Positions 9,658 through 18,038 of a stretch of 64,000 nucleotides of DNA are shown one piece after another. Made by a program: the position numbers and the translations under genes. Origin of the DNA: Streptomyces humidus (GTDB lineage Bacteria > Actinomycetota > Actinomycetes > Streptomycetales > Streptomycetaceae); the NCBI RefSeq assembly GCF_014649655.1, contig NZ_BMTL01000024.1, forward strand, positions 1-64,000, given 5' to 3'. Every line of letters begins with the position of its first letter. Position 1 is the first letter of the stretch. The notes under the pieces were generated by a model. It had not been told where the DNA came from and made no database searches. It saw nothing but the letters and a program-made list of their open reading frames with translations.

Positions 9658-10602
9658 GTGCTGGAAGAAGTCGAGCGCTGGCTGGCCACCCGCTCCTGGT
9701 CGGTGGCCGATCGCCCGCTGCACCGCGTCCTGGCCGCGAAGCGCGCCACGAACCAGACGGTGTCCGTCGTCCTGCCCGCGCTGAACGAGGAGGAGACGGT
9801 CGGCGACATCGTCGCCGTCATCCGTCATGACCTCATGCACCAGGCCCCCCTCGTCGACGAGATCGTCGTCGTCGACTCGGGATCTACCGACCGCACGGCG
9901 GAGGCGGCCGCGGCCGCCGGCGCGCGGGTCGTCCACCGGGACGACATCCTGCCGCGCATACCAGCCGTCCCCGGCAAGGGCGAGGTCCTGTGGCGCTCGC
10001 TGCTGGTCACCACCGGGGACATCGTCTGTTTCGTCGACGCCGACCTGCGGGAGTTCTCCTCCGACTTCGTCTCCGGAATCGTCGGCCCGCTGCTCACCGA
10101 CCCGGACGTGGACCTCGTCAAGGCCATGTACGACCGTCCTCTGCGGGGCGCCGCGGGCCAGGGCGGGCGGGTGACCGAGCTGATGGCCCGGCCGCTGCTC
10201 AACATGCACTGGCCGCAGCTGGCCGGGTTCGTGCAGCCGCTCGGCGGCGAGTACGCGGCCCGCCGCGCCCTGCTGGAACAGCTGCCCTTCCCCGTCGGCT
10301 ACGGCGTGGAGCTCGGCATGCTGGTCGACGCCCTGCACCTGGCGGGCCTGGACGCCCTCGCCCAGGTCGACGTCGGCGTGCGCAAGCACCGCCACCAGGA
10401 CGGCCAGGCGCTGGGCCGGATGGCGGCGGCCATCTACCGCACCGCGCAGCTCCGCCTCGCCCGCGGCCACCTGGTCCGCCCGGCCCTCACCCAGTTCGAG
10501 CGGGGCACGGACGGCTTCGAGCCGCGCACCTACTCCGTGGACACCGAGGAACGCCCGCCGATGACGGAGATAACGGAGTACGCCACCCGCAGGGCGGCCT
10601 GA
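9658..10602 (+). CDS. gpgS: Glucosyl-3-phosphoglycerate synthase
   Basis: A 314-residue GT-A glycosyltransferase of family GT81 that joins NDP-glucose and 3-phosphoglycerate to give glucosyl-3-phosphoglycerate, precursor of glucosylglycerate. It shows the nucleotide-binding strand VSVVLPALNEEETV, the metal-binding VDADL motif (DxD-like), GRVTELMARPLL and the FVQPLGGEYAARR acceptor region. The GTG start is preceded by GAGGAG. It is followed 104 bases later by otsA, so compatible-solute and trehalose genes sit together. Confidence in the reaction is high because these motifs are distinctive for the family. Confidence 0.9.
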   Translation: MLEEVERWLATRSWSVADRPLHRVLAAKRATNQTVSVVLPALNEEETVGDIVAVIRHDLMHQAPLVDEIVVVDSGSTDRTAEAAAAAGARVVHRDDILPRIPAVPGKGEVLWRSLLVTTGDIVCFVDADLREFSSDFVSGIVGPLLTDPDVDLVKAMYDRPLRGAAGQGGRVTELMARPLLNMHWPQLAGFVQPLGGEYAARRALLEQLPFPVGYGVELGMLVDALHLAGLDALAQVDVGVRKHRHQDGQALGRMAAAIYRTAQLRLARGHLVRPALTQFERGTDGFEPRTYSVDTEERPPMTEITEYATRRAA

Positions 10603-10706
10603 CCGTCCGGGGCGCGTCGCGGCCCCGCGCCGCAGGTGACCGAATGGCACGGGGCGGGCCCGGTGCGCACGTTTGGGCGTCTGGAGGCCGGGCTAGGTTG
10701 AGGGCT

Positions 10707-12137
10707 ATGTCTACCACGCACGAAACGGCTGCCCCGGGTACTGCTCAGGTGCTGGTCGCGTCCAACCGCGGCCCGGTCTCCTACGAGGTGGGCGAGGACG
10801 GCTCGCTGCACGCGAAACGCGGTGGCGGCGGGCTGGTGTCCGGTCTCTCGGCCATCGGCCCCGACGCGGGCGCCCTCTGGGTGTGCTCGGCGCTCACCGA
10901 CGGCGACCGGGAGGCGGTCGCGCGCGGCGTCGGCGAGGAAGGCGTGCGGATGCTGCCCGTCCCGGCAGACGTGCACGCCGACGCCTACAACGGCATCGCC
11001 AACTCGGTGCTGTGGTTCGTCCACCACATGCTGTACCAGACGCCGCTGGAGCCGGTCTTCGACGCGGAGTTCCGCCGGCAGTGGGCGGCCTACGAGACGT
11101 ACAACCGGGCGTTCGCGCAGGCGCTGGCACAGGAGGCGGCGCAGGGAGCTGCGGTCCTCGTCCAGGACTACCACCTGTGTCTGGTCCCCGGGATGCTCCG
11201 CGAACTCCGCCCCGACCTGCGCATCGGCCATTTCTCGCACACGCCCTGGGCGCCGGTGGACTACTTCGGCCTGCTGCCCGACGACATCCGCGCACAGCTG
11301 CTGACCGGCATGCTCGGCGCGGACCGCCTGGGCTTCCTCACCCGCCGCTGGGCGGACGCGTTCAGCGCGTGCTGCACCGAGTTCGCCGGGGGCACGGGCA
11401 AGACACGGGTGGGCGTGCACGGCCTGGGCGCGGACGGGGAGTTCCTGCTGGAGCGCTCGCACCGGCCGGACGTCGACGAGCGCATGGCGGCCCTGCGCGA
11501 GGAGATCGGCGCCGCTCCCGACGGCGGCGCCCGCAGGACGATCGTCCGCGTCGACCGCACCGAGCTGTCCAAGAACATCGTGCGCGGCCTGCTCGCCTAC
11601 CGGCAGCTCCTCGACGACCACCCGGAGTGGCGCGAGCGGGTGGTCCACGTGGCCTTCGCCTATCCCTCGCGCCAGGACCTGGCCGTCTACCGGGACTACA
11701 TGGCGGACGTGCAGCGCCTGACGCAGGAGATCAACTCCGCCTACGGAACGCCCGGCTGGACGCCGGTCCTGCTGAACCTCAAGGACGACTTCGCCCGCTC
11801 GCTGGCCGCCTACCGGCTGGCCGACGTGGCCCTGGTCAACCCGATCCGCGACGGCATGAACCTGGTCGCCAAGGAGGTGCCGGTCGTCTCCGACGAGGGC
11901 TGCGCGCTGGTCCTGTCCCGGGAGGCCGGCGCATACGGGGAGCTGCGCGACGACGCGATCGTCGTCAACCCCTACGACGTCCTGGAAACCGCCCGCGCCC
12001 TGCACGAGGGGCTGACGATGGACCCGCGGGAGCGGGCCGAGCGCACCGGACGCCTGTCGGCGGCGGCGACGGCCCTCCCCCCGGCCCGCTGGTTCCTGGA
12101 CCAGCTGAACGCCCTGCGCGAGCCTCACCCCAACTGA
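10707..12137 (+). CDS. otsA: Trehalose-6-phosphate synthase
   Basis: A 476-residue GT20 retaining glycosyltransferase making trehalose 6-phosphate from NDP-glucose and glucose 6-phosphate. Diagnostic pieces are SNRGPVSYE at the N-terminus, the KRGGGGLVSGL loop, VQDYHLCLVPGMLR, FSHTPWAPVDYF and the nucleotide-binding VNPIRDGMNLVAKE. The ATG at 10707 is preceded by a TTGAGGG ribosome site. Its partner phosphatase otsB is not adjacent: it lies 3.3 kb away on the other strand, beyond the HEPN and KGGVGR ATPase genes. Confidence 0.95.
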   Translation: MSTTHETAAPGTAQVLVASNRGPVSYEVGEDGSLHAKRGGGGLVSGLSAIGPDAGALWVCSALTDGDREAVARGVGEEGVRMLPVPADVHADAYNGIANSVLWFVHHMLYQTPLEPVFDAEFRRQWAAYETYNRAFAQALAQEAAQGAAVLVQDYHLCLVPGMLRELRPDLRIGHFSHTPWAPVDYFGLLPDDIRAQLLTGMLGADRLGFLTRRWADAFSACCTEFAGGTGKTRVGVHGLGADGEFLLERSHRPDVDERMAALREEIGAAPDGGARRTIVRVDRTELSKNIVRGLLAYRQLLDDHPEWRERVVHVAFAYPSRQDLAVYRDYMADVQRLTQEINSAYGTPGWTPVLLNLKDDFARSLAAYRLADVALVNPIRDGMNLVAKEVPVVSDEGCALVLSREAGAYGELRDDAIVVNPYDVLETARALHEGLTMDPRERAERTGRLSAAATALPPARWFLDQLNALREPHPN

Positions 12138-12183
12138 GCGGCAAGCACCCGCAGCAGTTCCACGACCGCTGCGGGACCGCTCT

Positions 12184-14838
12184 TCACCTGCGCACGACGC
12201 GGGCCCGCCCCTGCGTCCTGAACCCGAGTGCGTGCCGATAGATCTCCGGCAGCCGGTAGCGGCCGTCGGAGTCCCTGGCCAGCGCGCCTGCTTCGACGAG
12301 CGCGGCGATTCCGGGAGCGTCCAGTCCGACGTCCTCGGCGCTGAAGGGGATCAACACCTCTGGCGCATACCGTTCCAGCCCCCGCAGCAGTTCGCCGAGC
12401 CGTTTGTTCTCCTGGCCGATTTCCTTGACCTTCTCCGAACTGCACATGGCGAGGGCGTCACGCATGGCGATCGGGACGAGCAGGCGGTCCGTCTGTTCGT
12501 CTCCCGCGGAGAGGTCCGCGGCCTGCCGGAGGAAGCGCACGACGTCCCGGGCCTGCACCTGGTTGTTGAAATCGGCCAGTGCTGCGGGCACCCAGCGTTC
12601 CGACCATGCCTCGTGCGAACTGTCCGAGCCGAGCTTGGCCCCCCACACCGGGCGGAGCGCCTGGGCGATGTCCTCGTACGAGAGTTCCATGAGCTCCCGG
12701 TCGGGTTTCGCCACGGCCCGGGCGGTCACGGCCACCCACAGGGCGAGCCGGAGCGCCTCCTGGGCGTCCCACCTCAGCGCATAGGCCTCGTACCGATCCA
12801 GGAACTGGCCGAGGTTCTGCCGGATCGCCCACGTCGCAAGGTCACGCCGAACGAACACGACCACGCCGAGCGGACGTCCGCGCAGCGAACGCAGCCAGTC
12901 GGGCACCTCGACCAGCAAGGTGCGCAACGCCACGCGCTTCGCCTCGCCCTCGAGTTCCTGAAGGAAGTCCTCGAGTCCGTCGAAGACGAAGAGCAGTTTC
13001 CGCTGTCCGCCGAGTGCCAGGAGTTCCCGTTCCGCGTCGAAGTCGTCAGCCGGGGCCGCCTCGCTGCCCCCCGCGATCGCCATGCAGCGCAGCCAGACGT
13101 AGGAGTCCGTGCTGCCGTCGGCGGATCTCAGGGCATCGTTGAGCACCCTGAGGATCTGGCTGCGTGTGGCCCCCCGCCCTCCCGCGGCAGCACGGTCGCG
13201 CAGATCCTGTGGCCCGGTGCGCCCGTCCCCGGTGGGCTGCTGATCAAGGTTGGCGGGATCAAGGACCGGCACGACCAGCGCGTCGTCCATGACCCGCATC
13301 CTGGCTTTGCGGGCAAAGTCCGACCAGGTCCCGGCCGCGCACATCCGTGCGAACGTAAAGGTCTTTCCCGCGCCCTTGGCCCCGACGACCACGGTGACGG
13401 GCAGTGAACTACGGTGATCGCCGATCAGGCGCTGCAACGGTTCGGTGGACAGAAAGCCCAGTGCGCCGTCCAGACCCGTCCGTTCGGCGAAGACGAGCGA
13501 CGCCGCGCGTTCGCGCAGAGCGCCTCTGCGCTCCTCGACGCTCGTGGGAACATCCGCCTGGTCACCCACCGCCTCGGCCGGCAGAGGCTGCGGCGCGAGT
13601 TCGGCGACCCTGTCCCCCAGCCCGCAGCGGCGTACGACGTCGACCACGTCGTCCCAGCTGCGTGGCAGCGCGATCAACTCGTCCCGGAACGGGCTGACGA
13701 GAGCGACTTTCACCGCCTGCGAGTCCAGCTCGAACTCGAGCTCATGCTCGTCGCCCTCCGTCACGCCGAGCACGTCGTCGAGGGCCTGTGCCAGGACGTG
13801 CCGAGCCGCCTCGGCGTCGGCGTCGTGAACGTCCATGCGGTACTGCGTCACCACGGCGGCCGGGGCCGGGTCCCGGCCCAGGAGCGCGGGGGCCTTGGCG
13901 CCCAGCTGCCGAATCATGCGGACCGTTCCGTCCAGGGACTGGCTGCTCAGGGTGGTGACGAACACCCGCTGCACGCGAGGATCCAGGAGCACAGGCGCGG
14001 ACAGCTCCGATGCGCCGGCGCGCAGATCCACGATCACGACGTCGAAGTCGGCCGCGGCCGCGACCGCTGCCAGGGACTCGGTGAGGAAGTAATCGGACCG
14101 ATCGGGAGTGAGCAGGTCGACCGGCTCGATACGCGGGGGCCCGAGCCGGGAGCGACGCGTGGCCGGCAAGATCGCGAGTGTCCCCGGGCCGGTAGCGCCG
14201 AGGACGTACTGGCCTGGCAGGCAGTCGCGCACGATGTCGACCACGGAGGAGAGATCTCCGCCCGTCGTGCCGTGCAACAGCGCGAGCACGTCCTCATAAC
14301 CGATGTCGCAGGTCCCGCCCTGGGCCTGGTGCATCCAGGTGATGCCCGGCGCCTCGAGGTCCGCGTCGATCAGCAGGACTCGTCGCCCCAGCCGGGCCAG
14401 GTGATCCGCAAGGGCGACCGCATGCACCGTGCGGCCGACTCCGCCCTTGAAGGAGTGGAATGCGATCAGCTGGACATCGCCGGTGAAACCGTCCGTGAGC
14501 GGCCGGGCAAGGCTCATGGCCAGTTCGGCCGTGGTCCGGCGCTCCGCCAGCCGGGGAACCCGCCGCTTCGCCACCCGTCCTTGTGACCGTTGGAGGGTGA
14601 CGGGGATACCTTCCGTGCCCAGCCCGCTCGGCCGGTCCAGGGCCAGCACCAGGTCGCCCTCCGCGCCACGCACCGATCCTCGCCCCAAGGCATGGTCCAG
14701 CCACTCACGGACCTGGTCTTCGGTCGTCCCCGGGGAGATCGTCAACACCAGTTGGTCCCACCAGGCGTCCGCCTCGAGCAGCCAGGCGGGCCAGCGCCCG
14801 CCGGCCGCCAGAAACGCAAGGTGTTCGTCGACGTCCAC
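12184..14838 (-). CDS. KGGVGR-type ParA/MinD-like ATPase fused to a second P-loop NTPase
   Basis: An 884-residue protein with two nucleotide-binding modules. Residues 1-115 are unassigned. Residues 121-410 form a ParA/MinD-like ATPase with the variant deviant Walker A FKGGVGRT (Arg in place of the usual Lys at 136) and the LLIDADLEAPG switch. A second P-loop domain has Walker A GAKGAGKT (486-493) and Walker B LLFVFDGLEDF (615-625), followed by FVRRDL, as in STAND/AAA ATPases. The tail looks like a winged helix ending at YRLPEIYRHALGF. KGGVGR ATPases have been proposed as switches in bacterial conflict systems. The GTG start is forced by an in-frame stop directly upstream. It lies 83 bases downstream of a HEPN gene, same strand. 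Confidence 0.8.
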   Translation of the reverse strand: MDVDEHLAFLAAGGRWPAWLLEADAWWDQLVLTISPGTTEDQVREWLDHALGRGSVRGAEGDLVLALDRPSGLGTEGIPVTLQRSQGRVAKRRVPRLAERRTTAELAMSLARPLTDGFTGDVQLIAFHSFKGGVGRTVHAVALADHLARLGRRVLLIDADLEAPGITWMHQAQGGTCDIGYEDVLALLHGTTGGDLSSVVDIVRDCLPGQYVLGATGPGTLAILPATRRSRLGPPRIEPVDLLTPDRSDYFLTESLAAVAAAADFDVVIVDLRAGASELSAPVLLDPRVQRVFVTTLSSQSLDGTVRMIRQLGAKAPALLGRDPAPAAVVTQYRMDVHDADAEAARHVLAQALDDVLGVTEGDEHELEFELDSQAVKVALVSPFRDELIALPRSWDDVVDVVRRCGLGDRVAELAPQPLPAEAVGDQADVPTSVEERRGALRERAASLVFAERTGLDGALGFLSTEPLQRLIGDHRSSLPVTVVVGAKGAGKTFTFARMCAAGTWSDFARKARMRVMDDALVVPVLDPANLDQQPTGDGRTGPQDLRDRAAAGGRGATRSQILRVLNDALRSADGSTDSYVWLRCMAIAGGSEAAPADDFDAERELLALGGQRKLLFVFDGLEDFLQELEGEAKRVALRTLLVEVPDWLRSLRGRPLGVVVFVRRDLATWAIRQNLGQFLDRYEAYALRWDAQEALRLALWVAVTARAVAKPDRELMELSYEDIAQALRPVWGAKLGSDSSHEAWSERWVPAALADFNNQVQARDVVRFLRQAADLSAGDEQTDRLLVPIAMRDALAMCSSEKVKEIGQENKRLGELLRGLERYAPEVLIPFSAEDVGLDAPGIAALVEAGALARDSDGRYRLPEIYRHALGFRTQGRARVVRR

Positions 14839-14921
14839 TCAGGTGAAGAGACGACCGGGCACGACTCCGGCGTGATCGCCAAGCTCTGGTTGCGCTCCGA
14901 CTCCGCTGTTCACGCCGTCCA

Positions 14922-15338
14922 TCACTTCCGCGACTCCGAGATCAAGGTACGCAGCGCGCCCAGGGCGAGATTCTGATCGTCCGCTTCCAGATCCGCACCG
15001 TACCGCCACGCCTCGTGCAATGCGTGGGACTCGACCTTCTGGAGCGCGCGGCCGTTGACCCTGGGCCGGGCGCACCCTTTCAGTGCGTCCTGAGCCTCTG
15101 GAGACAGCCTCAGTTCCTGGGCCAGAGCCCGCAGGTCATGGGTGCGCAGTTCTTCACTGAGCTGCGACGTGTCCCGCAGGCCCCGCTGACGCATGACCTC
15201 TGCCTTCAGGCCGCACTCCGCGCTGTAGAACAGGAGAAGTCCTCCGGTCGCGTGATCGTCGCATTCCGCCGGCCGCTCTCCCCCCTGCTCGAGCCGGTCC
15301 CGGCTGCGCTCCAACTGCCTCACCCCTACGTCGACCAT
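14922..15338 (-). CDS. HEPN-like small protein, partner of the KGGVGR ATPase
   Basis: A 138-residue, largely helical protein. The segment HATGGLLLFYSAECGLKAEVM (His29 to Met49) is the signature of HEPN domains, a conserved histidine then a helix with an AxECxLKA face. HEPN proteins are often RNases in toxin-antitoxin and phage-defence systems. A clear C-terminal RX4-6H catalytic motif is not obvious (an RX6H occurs at Arg22-His29, not the usual place), so it may be a non-catalytic binding module. It is upstream of and co-directional with the ATPase and 95 bases downstream of otsB. The start is uncertain: a GTG at 15359 adds seven residues, and neither start has a good ribosome site. Confidence 0.65.
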   Translation of the reverse strand: MVDVGVRQLERSRDRLEQGGERPAECDDHATGGLLLFYSAECGLKAEVMRQRGLRDTSQLSEELRTHDLRALAQELRLSPEAQDALKGCARPRVNGRALQKVESHALHEAWRYGADLEADDQNLALGALRTLISESRK

Positions 15339-15433
15339 GTGGGTGATGTCACGGCGCACAGTGGCGACTCTGCGTGACGGTTGCTCGGGGACGCGAAGCC
15401 GGAACCGGTGGTCCAACGCCGGGGATTCTGGCT

Positions 15434-16333
15434 TCAGTCGGCCATTCTGGCCGCCAACGAGGCCAGCAGTTCCACGACTCCGTCCGGTCCGGGCACGACG
15501 AGGTCGGCTCGGGCGGCCAGTTCGCCGACCTCGGTGCTGCCGCTGCACACCAGCAGGCCGGGGACGCCGTCGGAGCGGAGCTTCTCCACGGCGGCGAAGG
15601 CGGGCAGGTCGCCGAGGTCGTCGCCGGCGTAGAGGACCGAGCCGGCGCCGGTCTCGCGGACGTGTTCCAGCAGGGCCACACCCTTGTCCATGCCCGGCGG
15701 GCGCAGTTCCAGGACCATGCGGCCGGGCTCGACGATCAGGCCGTGCCGGGCCGCGAGGTCGGTGAGGGGGGCGCGAAGGGCGTCGAAGGCGGCCTGGGGG
15801 TCGTCGGCGCGGCGGGTGTGCACGGCGACGGCGCGGCCGCCCTTCTCCTCGATCCAGATCCCCGGCCGGTCGCCGGCCGCCGCCAGGACGGCGGGGAGCT
15901 CGGCGCGGACGGCGGCCACTCCCGGATGGGGGGCGGGCGCGGTCAGGGCGCCGGTGCGGGCGTCCCAGCGTTCGGCGCCGTAGTGGCCGAGGACGGCGAG
16001 GTGCGCCAGCCCTTCGACCCCGGCGAAGCCGCCGTTCCGGACGGCGACCTCGGCGGGCCGCCCGGTGACGACGGCGACCGCGGCGACCCTCGGCGCGAGG
16101 GCCGCGAGCGCGGGGACGGCGCCGGGGTGGGCCCGGGCGTCCTCGGGGTTCTCGACGATCGGCGCGAGGGTGCCGTCGAAGTCGAGGGCGACCAGGGCGG
16201 CCGACGGCCGTGTCACGATCGCGTCGAGCGCCGCGCGGCCCGCCGCGGTGACGGGAACGGGGAGAGGAGCGGGAGCAGGTGGGGATCCGGGTGCCGTGGA
16301 GTGCGTCCCGTGGTGCGTCTCTTGGGTGCCCAT
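15434..16333 (-). CDS. otsB: Trehalose-6-phosphate phosphatase
   Basis: A 299-residue HAD-superfamily phosphatase that removes phosphate from trehalose 6-phosphate. HAD motif I is ALDFDGTLAPI, motif II is VVTGRP, and motif IV is YAGDDLGDLPAF; the substrate-cap segment GIWIEEKGGRAVAVH is present. The first 30 residues are a Pro/Ala-rich extension. It works with otsA (10707-12137), from which it is separated by two accessory genes. Co-directional with the DUF3263 gene and the solute-binding lipoprotein upstream (29-34 base gaps), so an operon is likely. Confidence 0.93.
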   Translation of the reverse strand: MGTQETHHGTHSTAPGSPPAPAPLPVPVTAAGRAALDAIVTRPSAALVALDFDGTLAPIVENPEDARAHPGAVPALAALAPRVAAVAVVTGRPAEVAVRNGGFAGVEGLAHLAVLGHYGAERWDARTGALTAPAPHPGVAAVRAELPAVLAAAGDRPGIWIEEKGGRAVAVHTRRADDPQAAFDALRAPLTDLAARHGLIVEPGRMVLELRPPGMDKGVALLEHVRETGAGSVLYAGDDLGDLPAFAAVEKLRSDGVPGLLVCSGSTEVGELAARADLVVPGPDGVVELLASLAARMAD

Positions 16334-16362
16334 ACGGCGACCATAGCCAACGGGCGGTCCGG

Positions 16363-16608
16363 CTACCGCTCCGCCCGCCGCGCTTCGCGCACCCTGCGCA
16401 GCCTGTTCACCGTGACCGGGTCGTGGGCCAAGGCCCGGGGGTCGTCGAGCAGGGCGTTGAGGAGCTGGTAGTAGCGGACCGGGGACAGGTCGAGTTCCTC
16501 GCGTATCGCCCGTTCCTTCGCACCGGCCCCGGCGAAGCCGCGCCGTTCCAGGGCGAGGACGCCCCGCTCCCGCGCCCCCAGCCCGTCCGTGTCCGCTCGC
16601 CGCTCCAT
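16363..16608 (-). CDS. DUF3263 small protein
   Basis: An 81-residue charged protein of the actinobacterial DUF3263 family. The central part AKERAIREELDLSPVRYYQLLNALL resembles a helix-turn-helix, in which the LSPVRYYQ helix would contact DNA, and it ends in basic residues. Its role is unknown; a small DNA-binding regulator is a reasonable guess. It sits 34 bases downstream of the solute-binding lipoprotein and 29 bases upstream of otsB, in one direction, so it is probably co-transcribed with both. Confidence 0.8.
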   Translation of the reverse strand: MERRADTDGLGARERGVLALERRGFAGAGAKERAIREELDLSPVRYYQLLNALLDDPRALAHDPVTVNRLRRVREARRAER

Positions 16609-16642
16609 GTCCGCACGGTAGCGCCCCGCACCGACATCCGGC

Positions 16643-17932
16643 TCACTCGCCGGAGGCGCTCTCCGCCGTCGTGGCGGTGGTCTCCAGCGCGCCCAGCACG
16701 TCGGCCGGGCTGCCGTTCGCGGTCACGGCCCCGCCGATGCGCTTCTTGATCTCCGCGCTGACCCCCGCCCAGGAGGTCCGTCCGACGGGGTAGCTCTCGG
16801 ACAGCGGGAGTTCCTCCAGGAACGGCCGGAGGCCGGCGTCCTGCGGGGCCGCGCCCATCACCTGGGAGGCGGAGGTGGTGACGGGCAGCAGGTCGTATTC
16901 GCGCGAGAAGGCGAGGACGTTCTTCTTGCTGTAGACGAAGTCGAGGAAGTCGCCGATCTGGTCGCCGTGCCCGTTCTGCTTGAAGGCGGTCATCCAGTCG
17001 GCGACGCCCAGGGAGCTCTTGCTCGGGCCGTCGAGGCCGGGCATCGGCACCATGCCGAACTTCACGCCCTTGCTCTCGGCCGCCTTCATCAGCGAGGGAT
17101 GCCCGTTGAGCATGCCCACGTCGCCGGCGGTGAAGGCGGCGAACGCGGCGGCCCGGTTCAGCTTGCCGGGGGCGACCGGCCCGGTGAGACCCTTGCCGAC
17201 CAGTTCGTCCTTCAGCCAGTCGAAGGTGGCGACGTTCTCGGCGGAGTCGAGGCTGTAGCTGCTGACGGTCTGCGTGTAGCCGCCCCCGCCGCTGAGCAGC
17301 CACTGCAGGCTCTCGGCCTGCGCCTCCTCGGGCCCCAGAGGGAGCGCGTAGGGGTACTTCACGCCCCTGGCCTTGAGGGCCTTCGCGTCCTTCGCGAGCT
17401 CGTCCCAGGTGGTGGGCGGGGTGATGCCGGCCTGGGCGAAGAGGGTCCAGTTGTAGAACAGCAGCCGCGTGGAGGAGGCGAACGGCATGCCGTACTGCAC
17501 GCCGCGCACCTTGCCGGCGTCGGCGAGCCGGGGCACGAAGTCGGCCTCGACGGGGATGGAGACCACGTCGCCGGCCTTGTAGAGCCGGTCGGCGGCCGCG
17601 TAGTCCGCGTACGCGCCGATCTGCGCCATGTCGGGGGCGTCGCCCGCGTCGACCATGGCTTTGACCTTGGCGTCGACGTCGTTCCAGGAGTACACGGTGA
17701 CGTCGACGGTGACGCCCGGGTGGTCCTTCTCGTACGCCTCGACGACCTGGTCCCAGTACTTCTTGGAGCTGTTGGCGGCGCTGTCGCCGTAGTCGGCGGC
17801 GACGAGTCTGAGGGTGACGTCGTCGGAGCCTCCGGTCGGTCCGCAGCCGGCGAGGACCGCCGACACGCCGAGGGCGGACGCCGCCGCGATCGTCCCTGAC
17901 TTCCGTGCCCGCTGCACCGAACCGCTCCCCAT
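16643..17932 (-). CDS. ABC transporter sugar-binding lipoprotein
   Basis: A 429-residue extracellular solute-binding protein of family 1. The signal peptide ends in the lipobox VLAGC (Cys about residue 30), so it is lipid-anchored on the outer face of the membrane. YGMPFASSTRLLFYNWTLFAQAGI is the typical family-1 hinge region. No permease or ATPase gene is adjacent, so it must dock to a membrane complex encoded elsewhere. Two DasR-type operators lie directly upstream, shared with nagK, suggesting that the ligand is an amino sugar or chito-oligosaccharide (inference). It leads a probable operon with the DUF3263 gene and otsB. Confidence 0.85.
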   Translation of the reverse strand: MGSGSVQRARKSGTIAAASALGVSAVLAGCGPTGGSDDVTLRLVAADYGDSAANSSKKYWDQVVEAYEKDHPGVTVDVTVYSWNDVDAKVKAMVDAGDAPDMAQIGAYADYAAADRLYKAGDVVSIPVEADFVPRLADAGKVRGVQYGMPFASSTRLLFYNWTLFAQAGITPPTTWDELAKDAKALKARGVKYPYALPLGPEEAQAESLQWLLSGGGGYTQTVSSYSLDSAENVATFDWLKDELVGKGLTGPVAPGKLNRAAAFAAFTAGDVGMLNGHPSLMKAAESKGVKFGMVPMPGLDGPSKSSLGVADWMTAFKQNGHGDQIGDFLDFVYSKKNVLAFSREYDLLPVTTSASQVMGAAPQDAGLRPFLEELPLSESYPVGRTSWAGVSAEIKKRIGGAVTANGSPADVLGALETTATTAESASGE

Positions 17933-17977
17933 CCCTGTCCGACCGATTGCTCATACCAATGGATCCGCTATCCGGAG

Positions 17978-17993
17978 TAAGGTCTACACCACG
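17978..17993. promoter_or_regulatory. DasR operator-like site 1 (dre)
   Basis: TAAGGTCTACACCACG matches 11 of 16 positions of the palindromic DasR consensus AGTGGTCTAGACCACT, with the GGTCTA and ACCAC core parts kept. It lies 46 bases upstream of the lipoprotein start, in the divergent promoter region with nagK. Confidence 0.55.
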
Positions 17994-17995
17994 CA

Positions 17996-18011
17996 AGTGG
18001 ACTAGACCTCT
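17996..18011. promoter_or_regulatory. DasR operator site 2 (dre)
   Basis: AGTGGACTAGACCTCT matches 14 of 16 positions of the dre consensus, and the two mismatches are symmetric. It lies 28 bases upstream of nagK. DasR is the GntR-family repressor released by glucosamine 6-phosphate, and nagKA control by DasR is established in S. coelicolor. Confidence 0.85.
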
Positions 18012-18038
18012 TGTGGGTCCTCGGGCCACACTGTTCCC

